DNA from: Chamaecrista fasciculata
Lineage: Eukaryota; Streptophyta; Magnoliopsida; Fabales; Fabaceae
Direction of reading: 5' to 3'
Assembly (NCBI GenBank): GCA_003254925.1
Contig: QANZ01053543.1
Coordinates: 47,109 to 111,108 of the forward strand
DNA: 64,000 nucleotides
Within the stretch, counting starts at the first letter, position 1, and the number at the start of each line of letters is the position of its first letter. Shown here piece after piece: positions 49,566 through 58,664 of this stretch. The translations under genes were made by a program, and so were the position numbers. The notes under the pieces are model-generated. The model saw only the letters and a list, made by a program, of their open reading frames with translations, searched no databases and was not told the origin of the DNA.

Positions 49566-50153
49566 GAAGGACACGTCATCGTCATCATCATCATCATCGG
49601 CGCAGAAGTACAAGGAGAGTTACTACCTTCAGCTAACGCTGGCTAAGAGACTCACTAGCCTAGCAAGCCTCGCTACAGAGCCTGTGTTAACTCTAGACTC
49701 CGGAATCGAAACTTGGGATGCCGAATCCACTTCTTATCGTCTCTGGGTACTAATTTCAATTTCAATTTCAATTTCGAATTCGGCTCCCAATAATGTAGCA
49801 TTTCTTGATTGTATGTATGTATATATGATGAGTAATTAATTAATGCGTTTTCAGGTGAGTGGGTGCCTATCGTACTCTGACAAAATATCGGACGGGTTTT
49901 ATAACATTTTGGGGATGAATCCATATCTATGGGTGATGTGCAACGAGATGGAGGAAGGCAAGAAGCTCCCGACTCTTATGGCGCTTAAAGCAATCGAACC
50001 AAGCGAGACTTCGATGGAGGTAGTCCTCGTTGATAGGCAAGACGATTCGCGGCTTATGGAACTTCATGATAAAGCAAAAGAGTTGTATAGCGATTCGGAG
50101 AACACATGGGTGCTGGTGGAAAAGCTAGGAAAACTTGTTGCCATATACATGGG
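48928..50153 (+). CDS. Kinase exons 1-2 (N-terminus and start of EDR1 domain)
   Basis: Exons 48928-49746 and 49855-50153. Exon 1 has N8-D-N10 and a Ser8 run coded by AAT and TCA repeats, then [19 protein letters not shown], the opening of the EDR1 domain. The join [22 protein letters not shown] is typical of CTR1/EDR1 proteins and fixes the splice (TGG|gtac ... ttcag|GTGAGT). Exon 2 ends in phase 2 at ATG GG|gtaac. Confidence 0.88.
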
Positions 50154-53100
50154 GTAACTTGATTAGTAATTTCTTACTGCTTAATTAATTTCTCTGCTCG
50201 ATTCATCTTGAAATTGAGAGAGTTTGTTTGTTTTTTTTTTTTTTTGTGTCTTTTTAAGGGGTACCTTCCCAGTGGAGCAAGGCCATCTCCACCATCGGTG
50301 GAAGTTGGTTAGTAAGAGACTGAGGAGTTTTCATAAGTGTGTTGTGCTTCCTATTGGTAGCCTATCTGCTGGACTTTGTAGGCATCGAGCAATTCTCTTC
50401 AAGGTGAAAAATGTGTTTTCTGAATGAATTACGCCTTTAAAGTTTAAATCTGTTTAAAAAGATTCTACTACAGATATATTCCCTGCTATGAGATCAGTTA
50501 TATGTTAAGGTTTTCTTTTAGGACTAAAGACGTACATAATAATATTTTCTGATTGAAAGCATCGTTATACATATGAGCACACAGAAAACCATGTTGATCT
50601 ACCCTGCTATGAGATCAATTATATGTTTAAATCTGTTTATACAGAAAACCATGTTGATCTAAAGTTCAAATCTGTTTAGAAAGATTCTGCTACAGATATA
50701 CCCTGCTATGAGATCAATTATATATGTTAAGGTTTTCTTTTTGGACTAAAGGCATCAAAATAATATTTTCTGATTGAAAGCATCGTTATACATATGAACA
50801 TACAGAAAAGAAAACCATGTTGATCTATATTTCCGATAAATCAATACAGTGTACTCTGTTCATATTGCAGAGATTGGCAGATTACATAGGTTTGCCATGT
50901 CGTATAGCTCGAGGTTGCAAGTACTGTGCTGCAGATCATAGATCTTCTTGCCTTGTTAAGATTAAAGATGACAGGCAACTCTCAAGGTTAAATGCTAAAG
51001 CCTTTTTTGCATCTGTCTGTCGTTTTTTTGCTTATGTAATTATGTCAATATTGTCAATCCAATATAATATCATATTCTGAAATATTTTCTTTAGCAGGGA
51101 ATATGTAGTTGATCTAGTTGGGGAACCAGGAAATGTGCACGGGCCAGATTCATCTATTAATGGAGCCTATTTCTCTTCCTTTCCTTCCCCATTTCAAATC
51201 TCTCATCTAAAAGAATCCCGGTCACCTTATATAGATCATCCATCAACTTCTCAGTTTATTAGTTCCATTTATATTCCTGCTGTTCCTCAAAACCAATTAT
51301 ATTCTGGTATGTGGTTGGTTAGTTAATTATTTTAGAGTATTTCTATTGAAGTTTCAAAGCAAGAATCTAGCCATTTGATTGTTTAACTGACCCATATGCA
51401 CATCTCGCGTGTTTATATTTCCTTGATCTATTCTTGTAATCAATCAAAGCTTCTGCAGAATGTTTCAATTTCCATTCACTTCCAAATTTCAGATTTATGT
51501 CTTATCTAAGGATTTCTTTTTTCATCTTCATTTCTTAATTTACCTCGAGAAGAATTCCAAATCCTAAATCTCATTGAAAAAGCATTTTTGAACTTTGAGA
51601 ATAATCATTGCTATGCCTATAGTTTCTATCTAGAATACAGGTGTCCTTAGCTGTTATACAATCTCTTGCAGGCCGTGTAGAGAAAGATCAACCAGTTAAA
51701 GAAACTGGTTTACTAAAATTTCCCACGAACCCCAAATATTCTCCAGTTAATCAAACTCGTCCAAGAATTGCAGACGGATGTACATGTGCTGTTCCTGGTT
51801 CAAATTTGCCTGCCATTGAGGAAAGTGTTTCTGAGACTCTGAATCCAGCCTCTGATTCATTATTGCCGGAATATTCCAGGATTGTTGAAGAAGATTCAGT
51901 AGTCGTAAAAGAAACTTCCAATAGTGAGAAGATTGTATCTGGCATTTCTGTGGTAAAAACTACTTCTAAGACAGAACAGGGCCATTCTGGGAATATTCCG
52001 AGATATTTGAATCTTGAACCATCGCTGGCAATGGATTGGCTTGAAATATCTTGGGATGAATTGCGTATCAAAGAGCGTATTGGTGCTGGTAATTTTTCTA
52101 AATTCCCTGCTTGTTTTTTGTTCTGGAGAAATTTTTTAGGATCTGTTTTTTGTCTTTGATTCCTTTTAAAATATTGATTATTTAGTCACCGAAATGATAT
52201 TTATAAAAAAATTTAAGGATTAAAAAGTACATTTTTAATATTCAGAGATTAAATTGTAATTTCAAAATGAATTTAAAACAAGATTAAGAGCTAAAACATA
52301 AATTTTCTCTTTTTTCTTTTTCCTTGAAGTTTTGACTGGGTCCACTAGATAGACTTTTTATTGTTGTCTTATTTCCTTTTTGAGGTGACCAGAAAAATTA
52401 CTTTTTCCACTGCAGGGTCATTTGGTACAGTACACCGCGCTGAATGGCATGGATCAGTAAGTGATATTAAGCATTTCTTTAAATATTTTTATTGTGTGTT
52501 TTTGGACAATATCTATGTATTATTTCTGATATTTTTCTTTTCATTTTGGTTAATTTTTACCTTTTCATATTGCAGGATGTTGCAGTCAAGGTTTTATCAG
52601 TTCAAGATTTCGAAGACGATCAGTTAAAAGAGTTTCTCAGAGAGGTATATATACCGGATACATTAGCCTTTTTCATTTTCCTACATCTTCATACTTTACT
52701 TTTTATCGCTGTTTGCATCATTTGTTGATTTCCCAGTTATATAATTGTTATCAGTTAAACAGTTAATTTAAGAAAATAAAACTTCAGCTAGAATGATACA
52801 TCTATCAATATGTTATAAACTCAATTTCATTCAATCCTGCATTGACAAGATTTATTGTATCTTGTTATAAGGTTTATCAATAAAAATAAAGCTAAATTTT
52901 GTACCAAGACCTCTTGATATTTAGGGGGGGGGGCAAAAAATATTCCTGAGTTTCAAAACTTAGTTAGATTTTTGAGTTTTTAATTTTGCTCATTTAGGAC
53001 TTTTGAGTTTTAAAACTTGATAGACAAAATGTTGGGAATTAATAATAATAATAAAATAATATTGTTATTGGAAGCATGAATCTGTTGCATCAGATTTGAA

Positions 53101-55778
53101 TTTTAGAAAAATTAGTTTGTTTTTGAATTAGTCATATATATGAGTTAACTAGTGGGTACATGATTTTAGGGATAAGTAGTTACTTTATTTTATTTATCTT
53201 TTATTTAATTATGTGTATTTCCTCTATAAAAGGAATTTGATTTGTACCTATCATTATGGAGTTATGAATCAAGAAAAGTTCATGAGAAAAAAGAAAAGAA
53301 AAGAAAGTTTATGAGAGCTTCCATGTTTCTTCCTCCCAAAAATCCTAACAGTGGTATCAGAGCCATATGTTCTTTTGAGAGTATTCCGTTCTTGAAAGCT
53401 TTAGGTTTTGAGAGTCTGTGAGGTAGAGTAGCACATCTCTCATATGTTGAGATGATGTTGCTACAAAGAATTTTGTTAGTGGGAGGATCGAATCCTCGCC
53501 ATTACTTTAGAGATTTGATATTTGTGTTGAATAATTGCAAGAGCTCGGTGAAAGAATTGGCTCGAAGAAGATGAGCAAACAAACGGCGCACAAGAAAGGA
53601 GAGTAGAAAAAGTGGATCTTCTATGAGAAGCTTACAAAATTTGATGTTTTTGGAGAGAAGGCGCTCCAAATAGGTTAATGATGACAAAGTGCATCATTGA
53701 AACTTCGAACAAATGATCCAGGAAAAACTTGAAGATTTATGAATTAAACTGAATTTTCTTGTGAAGAAATTTCAGTTTAAGGGAGGAATTGTTGGGAATT
53801 AATAATAATAATGAAATAATATTGTTATTGGAAGCATGAATCTGTTGCATCAGATTTGAATTTTAGAGATTTAGTTTGTTTTTGAATTAGTCATATATAT
53901 GAGTTAACTAGTGGGTACATGATTTTAGGGATAAGTAGTTACTTTATTTTATTTATCTTTTATTTAATTATGTGTATTTCCTCTATAAAAAGAATTTGAT
54001 TTGTACCTATCATTATGGAGTTATGAATCCAGAAAAGTTCATGAGAAAAAAGAAAAGAAAAAAAAGTTTATGAGAGCTTCCTCCCAAAAATCCTAACACA
54101 AAATACTCTTAACTTTCAACTTTCCTCACTTAAAACTTTTAGGCTTAAGTGCACTTTTGGTCCCATAACTATGATAAAGGTTTCATTTTGGTCCCATAAT
54201 TTTTTTTGTTGCAATTTTAGTCCCATAACTATAACAAAGGTTTCATTTTGGTCCCATAACTTTTTTTGTTGCAATTTTGGTCCCATAACTATGACAAAGG
54301 TTTCATTTTGGTCCCATGACTTTTTTTGTTGCAATTTTGGTCTCATAACTTCTCAAAAGGTTCCACCGTCAGTCCCTTGGTGAATTCCATCCATATTTAG
54401 CCGTTAAGTATGACGTGGCATAGTGACTAGGATCATGATGTGGCAAAATAAGATGAAATGGACTGAAATAGGATCTATATGCAACATATTAAAACTTATC
54501 TATACCCAATCGCAATATATACAAAGAGTGGTACTTCCTCTTCCTCGTCAGCCCAACGAGACTTCCTCTTCCTCGTTCCGCTTCCCGATTTGTCGTCGCC
54601 GCCGCTTTGGTCGTTCGACTCTGGCTGAGGATCCTATCGACTTCGTCGGTGCCTTCTGCTTGAAGTCTCTTCTTCCCCACCAGATTGGTCCCTGTCAGTA
54701 CCATTCTTTGTATATATGGTGGTTGGGTATATATAAGTTTTAATATGTTGCATATAGTTCCTATTTCAGTCCACTTCATCTTATTTTGCCACATCATGAT
54801 CCTAGTTACTATGCCACGTCATACTTAACGGCTAAATATGGATGAAATTCACCAAGGGACTAACGGTGGAACCTTTTGAGAAGTTATGGGACCAAAATTG
54901 CAACAAAAAAAAGTTATGGGACTAAAATGAAACCTTTGTCATAGTTATGGGACCAAAATTGCAACAAAAAAAGTTATGGGACCAAAATGAAACCTTTGTC
55001 ATAGTTATGGGACTAAAATTGCAACAAAAAAAGTTATGGGACCAAAATGAAACCTTTGTCATAGTTATGGGACCAAAAGTGCACTTAAGCCAAACTTTTA
55101 AATATACTCATTTTTTTTGGAAACTCAAGGGTCCTAAGTAAATAAAATTGAAAGCTTAAGTGGGCAAAGTTGAAAACTCAAGAAGTTTGTTTGTCGAATT
55201 TTAAAACTTAGGAGTGTTTTTTTGCACCCGAGCCAATCATGGTGACGAAATAATGTAAAAGACAACATCTTGCATAACCAAGAGAATAAATAAAGTTATT
55301 AATTTGACAGTCTTCAGGGCAAAGATATAAGGCGGATCTAAGTTATTTTCCATTCCAATATATGGTTTGTGAAGGATAGAAATGAACTGTGTTTCATGCA
55401 TGCTTGTAGGTTGCAATAATGAAACGTGTTCGTCATCCGAATGTGGTATTATTTATGGGGGCAGTTACTAAACGGCCTCATCTTTCTATAGTGACAGAAT
55501 ATCTTCCAAGGTAAAACATCCAATTTCTCGTGTACTTAGCTGAATTTATGGATCTCTCTGCTTATATAATTGAAAGTCTTACAAGTTTCTTTGTTTTGGT
55601 ACAATTGGAACAGAGGTAGTTTGTATCGCTTACTACATAGGCCAGCATCTGGTGAGCTATTGGATCAGAGGAGAAGATTACGAATGGCCTTAGATGTGGT
55701 TTGTACAATATCTAGCTATTTTTTTGTATTCTATGAGTACAAACACTGACATAGACATAGACATAGACAACATGTTTA

Positions 55779-55814
<36 letters not shown>

Positions 55815-58664
55815 TGTAATGCTAATAGTAGTAGACAAGAAATAAAAAACAATTATAGACCTATAAATAATGAGAATTTTTAAAATTACTATATCTATTT
55901 ATGACATATGTCATTTGTGTTCACTTTTTATTTATCTCGGCCAGAAAAGTGAAAAAAATGATTTTCAATTTTAACATCCATAGACATATATCAAGAACGT
56001 GTCATATTCGTGTTCATGTCTTGACACATTCCCTAAAATAAAGTGTCTACACTTTTCTAGTTCATATCATTATTTGGCAAATTATTTATGTATCTGTGTT
56101 TTTGTTTGTGTTTTTCAGGCTAAAGGGATAAACTATCTACACTGCTTGAATCCTCCGATTGTGCACTGGGACCTTAAATCCCCAAATTTGTTAGTGGACA
56201 AAAATTGGACTGTGAAGGTAAGAATGAAACTGATTGGACACTATTTCTATTTTCCTGTTCTTAAACATATTGTGCAATTAGATTTACTTTTGGATTCCAT
56301 CTTTAGGTGTGTGATTTCGGATTGTCGAGATTTAAAGCGAACACTTTCTTATCATCAAAATCAGTGGCTGGAACAGTAAGTGTCTATCACTTTTTGTGAA
56401 TTTAATTTGTATGATTTGGGATCATGAATTTCAACGGTTTGATGTTATTTCTCCTGCATTCTTCAACACATTTTGACTTACTAGATTTAAACTGCCATCA
56501 CTAGAATATAGATTTTAATTTCCTATAACATTGAAATTGGTAATTGTATCAAATATTTTGCAGGTTGAGCTTTTTACTTCACAGTGCTTCAATAAGCGTG
56601 TAACTCACTTGATTTTATTTTCAGCCTGAGTGGATGGCTCCCGAGTTTCTCCGTGGAGAACCTTCAAACGAGAAGTCTGATGTTTTCAGCTTTGGAGTCA
56701 TTCTTTGGGAACTTGAGACCTTGCAACAACCATGGAACGGCCTTAGCCCTGCCCAGGTAAGTTTTGTTGATTTTAGAGGAATTTAATATATAGATTCACA
56801 TGTGAACTTGCACACTCACTGCTTGCCAAAATGGAGCCCTTGGAATTTTCAAGATGAATGAATAATGTAAAGGGTTGGTCTATGATGTAAAGTGGGCATT
56901 GTATGCAACTAATAATGTGATTTCATACACATTTTTGATTGGTTAAAAAAATTATATTTTTTTTATAATTTTCAGGTTAAATTACTTAAAAAAAGAAAAA
57001 TATACCACATCGCAATTGTATGCATACCTGCATCTTAAAATTCCCTTAATGTAAATTGTATAATAATCTTTCACATAACACACTCAGGTGGTTGGAGCGG
57101 TTGCTTTCCAGAATCGGAAGCTCACTGTCCCTCCGAACATCTCCCCGGTATTGGCCACCCTAATGGAATCTTGTTGGGATGAGTAAGTGTGCATTCTGTG
57201 ACTACTAATGTTTGTTGCATTTACCCTCGCTTCCGGCTGATGAATGATGATGATGATGATATGAACCGATGATGAACCGATTTTTTTTTTTAATTTTTAG
57301 GATTATTTTTTAATTTTTGGATGATGAACTGATGAAGAATGATGATGATGATATGAATTGATGATGAACTAGTTTTTTTTAATCAAGAATTGATGAATTG
57401 GTGAAATTTGTGTAATATTTGGTGATTTCTGGTTTTTTGTGGTTTGGGGTTTGGAGTGGATGAGAAGATGAAGATGATGAAAGATGAAGATGATGAAGAG
57501 GAAAGTAGGATTTAGGGACCAAATTGCAAGAGAGTAGTTTCTTTAGGGGTTTAGGATTTAGGGTTTAGGGGTTAGGGTTTTAGATTTTAGGGTTTAGGAT
57601 TTTTAATATTTTTAAGGACTAAATTGGAATGTTTGGAAGAGTTTTGGGACACTTTACAATTTTAGGATTAGGGTTTTAGGGTTTAGGGTTTTAGAGTTTA
57701 GAGTTTAGAGTTTGGGGTTTAGGTTTTAGGGTTTTTAATATTTTTAAGGACTAAATTGGAATGTTTGGAAGAGTTTTGAGACACTTTACAATTTTATTTT
57801 GAGGATTTAGGACTAAAATGAATGAAGATGATGAAAAATGTAAATCCAGGGACTGATTTGCTAGTTTACTCAATTTTTATGTTCAAAAATGTAAATCCAG
57901 TCATCATGCCATGGTGGAAAAAAAATTTGAATGTCCAGTCATTATGCCACGTCAGACCAAAAAAATGACACATAAGTAAAAAAATTGCCACATGGGCATT
58001 GAGTCAAAATTGGGGGCATAATTGAAACGTTAGTTTCACATTGAGGGCACGCTTGAACAAAATGAAACATTAGGGGCATAACTGAAAATCACTGCAAACG
58101 TTAGGGGCACAAAAGGGTGTTTTGCCTTCTTGATTTATCTATAAGAATAATGAAGTTATGTCATATTGTCTAATTTGGTCCTATTTTGTTAAAGAATAAC
58201 CCCAAGCCCCAAGGCCAGGTGATTCATAGTTCATGAAATACATAGGAAACAAATGCTTAGGGCCTACTTCTTCCTCTATTCTATCTTTGAAAACTTATAT
58301 TTTTTCAATGCAAGGATGAGGGAATTTCACAATCAATATTATTATTTTTCGATTTCCATTTACATAAACCTTGAAAAAAAAATCTGATAATTGATTTATT
58401 TAAAATAATAAAAAAATGGAAATAGTTGAGTATCAGATCAGTGAAGAAAAGGATTAAACCCAATAACCATAATCTGTTTATTCTGTTTCGATATCTCCAT
58501 TCTTTTGTATAAGTATAACCTCGATTCATCTCTGATACTTACCTGTTTTACATTTCAGTGATCCCAAGAATCGGCCATCTTTCTCTGAAATAGTTGAAAC
58601 GCTAAAGAAGCTGCTGAGATCTCCAGTGGAGATGATAAAATTGGGAGGGACACGAGGAGTATAA
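48928..58664 (+). CDS. EDR1/CTR1-type Raf-like MAPKKK, 15 exons, HWD variant
   Basis: Group B3 Raf-like Ser/Thr kinase; relatives CTR1 and EDR1 act in ethylene, defence and stress signalling. Fifteen exons join in frame to about 933 residues (TAA at 58662-58664). The start [15 protein letters not shown] resembles the At4g24480/Raf6 type. Order: low-complexity N-terminus (Asn and Ser runs ~190-225), EDR1/CTR1 domain (~227-470), variable linker, kinase domain (~652-925). Visible: glycine loop GAGSFGTV, VAVK lysine (K687), catalytic Asp785, DFG (803-805), PEWMAPEFL. Oddity: the Arg of HRD is Trp784. Intron 8 (2.8 kb) and intron 14 (1.4 kb) are swollen by transposons. Upstream in-frame codons before 48928 have no ATG. 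Confidence 0.88.
49507..49596 (+). repeat. Coding trinucleotide repeats (AAT)n and (TCA)n
   Basis: Eight AAT, one GAT and ten AAT codons (49507-49563), then AAG AAG and a run of TCA/TCG codons, give Asn8-Asp-Asn10 and Ser8 in the N-terminal region of the kinase. Almost pure codon use points to slippage, so length differences between alleles are likely. Confidence 0.85.
50259..51306 (+). CDS. Kinase exons 3-5 (rest of EDR1 domain)
   Basis: Exons 50259-50403, 50871-50986 and 51098-51306. They encode [61 protein letters not shown] and [20 protein letters not shown], the full set of EDR1-domain landmarks, with a Cys-His papain-like look that is not known to be catalytic. Intron 3 (50404-50870) contains a duplicated segment. 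Confidence 0.87.
50438..50825 (+). repeat. Tandem segmental duplication in kinase intron 3
   Basis: A segment at about 50,438-50,600 ('ctacagatata', 'ccctgctatgagatca', 'ttttctgattgaaagcatcg', 'aaaaccatgttgatct') repeats at about 50,660-50,825, with a shorter partial copy between (50,600-50,660). Non-coding and intron-confined. Confidence 0.8.
51672..52088 (+). CDS. Kinase exon 6 (linker and start of kinase domain)
   Basis: A 417-base exon in phase 1 at both ends. It covers a Ser/Glu-rich linker and ends with [16 protein letters not shown], where the glycine loop begins. Exon 7 continues with [10 protein letters not shown]. Confidence 0.87.
52416..52644 (+). CDS. Kinase exons 7-8 (glycine loop, VAVK lysine, helix C)
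   Basis: Exons 52416-52456 (41 bases) and 52576-52644. They encode [14 protein letters not shown] and [20 protein letters not shown], then LRE. The ATP-anchoring lysine is K687. The 2.76-kb intron 8 that follows carries the nested transposons. Confidence 0.88.
53030..53350 (+). repeat. 5' LTR of the TRIM element
   Basis: 321 bp, TG...CA bounded. Contains 'cctctataaaag', a plausible TATA-like promoter box, about 120 bp before the LTR end. It carries an 8-base-class insertion ('catgtttctt') relative to the 3' LTR. Confidence 0.9.
53790..54098 (+). repeat. 3' LTR of the TRIM element
   Basis: 309 bp, near-identical to the 5' LTR apart from scattered changes (for example 'ttagagatttag' for 'ttagaaaaattag'). 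Confidence 0.9.
54142..55091. mobile_element. Mutator-like foldback element with 9-bp TSD in kinase intron 8
   Basis: A 950-bp element starting GGCTTAAGTGCACTTTTGG and ending CCAAAAGTGCACTTAAGCC, flanked by AAACTTTTA (54133-54141 and 55092-55100). The arms (~390 bp) contain three to four tandem 'ggtcccataactatga' units. A GC-rich centre (about 54,535-54,690) carries a Ser/Arg-rich frame. No transposase. A nine-base duplication with long inverted ends fits a Mutator-like origin. Confidence 0.88.
54530..54695 (+). other. GC-rich core of the intron 8 foldback element
   Basis: A distinctly GC-rich island between AT-rich arms, with frames on both strands (plus strand [17 protein letters not shown]..., then RRRRFGRST). 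It could be a captured piece of a host gene, as in Pack-MULEs, but I recognise no protein. Confidence 0.35.
55410..56217 (+). CDS. Kinase exons 9-11 (through the catalytic loop)
   Basis: Exons 55410-55510, 55614-55698 and 56119-56217. They encode [20 protein letters not shown], then [20 protein letters not shown], then [20 protein letters not shown] and [13 protein letters not shown]. The catalytic loop reads H-W-D rather than H-R-D: TGG at 56167-56169, one C-to-T change from CGG. Confidence 0.88.
56307..57182 (+). CDS. Kinase exons 12-14 (DFG, APE, helix F-H)
   Basis: Exons 56307-56375, 56625-56756 and 57088-57182. They encode [20 protein letters not shown], then [20 protein letters not shown] with [10 protein letters not shown], then [20 protein letters not shown] and CWDE. 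DFG and APE are intact. Small departures from the usual family sequence are F for Y in DVFSFG and E for V/T in WELETL. Confidence 0.87.
56870..57040. repeat. Worn MITE copy in kinase intron 13
   Basis: Resembles 45442-45632 ('cacatttttgattggttaaa', AT-rich middle, 'accacatcgcaattgtatgc'). Its terminal repeats are degraded. Confidence 0.5.
57240..57871. mobile_element. Truncated foldback-MULE fragment in kinase intron 14
   Basis: Shares the telomere-like runs and the ~200-bp units ('tttaaggactaaattggaatg', 'gagttttgggacactttac') with the element at 42216-44637. It ends with '...gctagtttactc', matching that family's right terminus (57871). No left terminus is visible. GAT-repeat sequence (57,240-57,370) may derive from the element core. 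Confidence 0.6.
57540..57735 (+). repeat. Telomere-like repeats within the intron 14 fragment
   Basis: TTTAGGG units mixed with GGTTTAGGA, TTAGAGTT and similar variants, in two clusters. They are part of the transposon rather than a chromosome end. Confidence 0.7.
58559..58664 (+). CDS. Kinase exon 15 (C-terminal end)
   Basis: Starts after a catttcag acceptor. It encodes [20 protein letters not shown], the usual subdomain XI (R-P-S-F), and stops at TAA 58662-58664. The preceding intron 14 is 1,376 bp and bears a fragment of the foldback MULE family. Confidence 0.87.

Larger units (their letters stand above)
53030..54098 (+). mobile_element. TRIM-type LTR retrotransposon with 5-bp TSD
   Basis: Two direct repeats (53030-53350 and 53790-54098) begin TGTTGGGAATT and end CCTAACA. 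After the first comes TGGTATCAGAGC (53352-53363), the initiator-Met tRNA binding site of plant LTR elements; before the second is the purine tract AAGGGAGGA (53779-53787). CAAAA flanks both sides (53025-53029 and 54099-54103). The 439-bp interior has no gag/pol frames. At 1,069 bp it fits a terminal-repeat retrotransposon in miniature, mobilised in trans. The two LTRs differ by a few substitutions and a small indel near their 3' ends. Confidence 0.93.
52924..55232. mobile_element. Old foldback element split by two later insertions
   Basis: The left arm ('gcaaaaaatattcctgagtt', 'tttaggacttttgagtttt') and right arm ('aactcaagggtcctaag', 'aacttaggagtgtttttttg') are inverted counterparts once the two insertions at 53030-54098 and 54142-55091 are removed. 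The remaining ~290 bp form an imperfect palindrome. Its outer limits are approximate, and no target duplication could be fixed. It lies wholly in kinase intron 8. Confidence 0.6.

Noticed and set aside
49355-49636. Poly-Ile frame on + and poly-Asp/poly-Leu frames on - over the kinase exon 1
   Set aside because: Shadows of the AAT/TCA codon repeats of the real kinase frame.
54116-54383. Repetitive frames with W-D-Q-N-E-T-F-V type repeats
   Set aside because: Translation of the tandem units in the arm of the intron 8 foldback element; no conserved protein.
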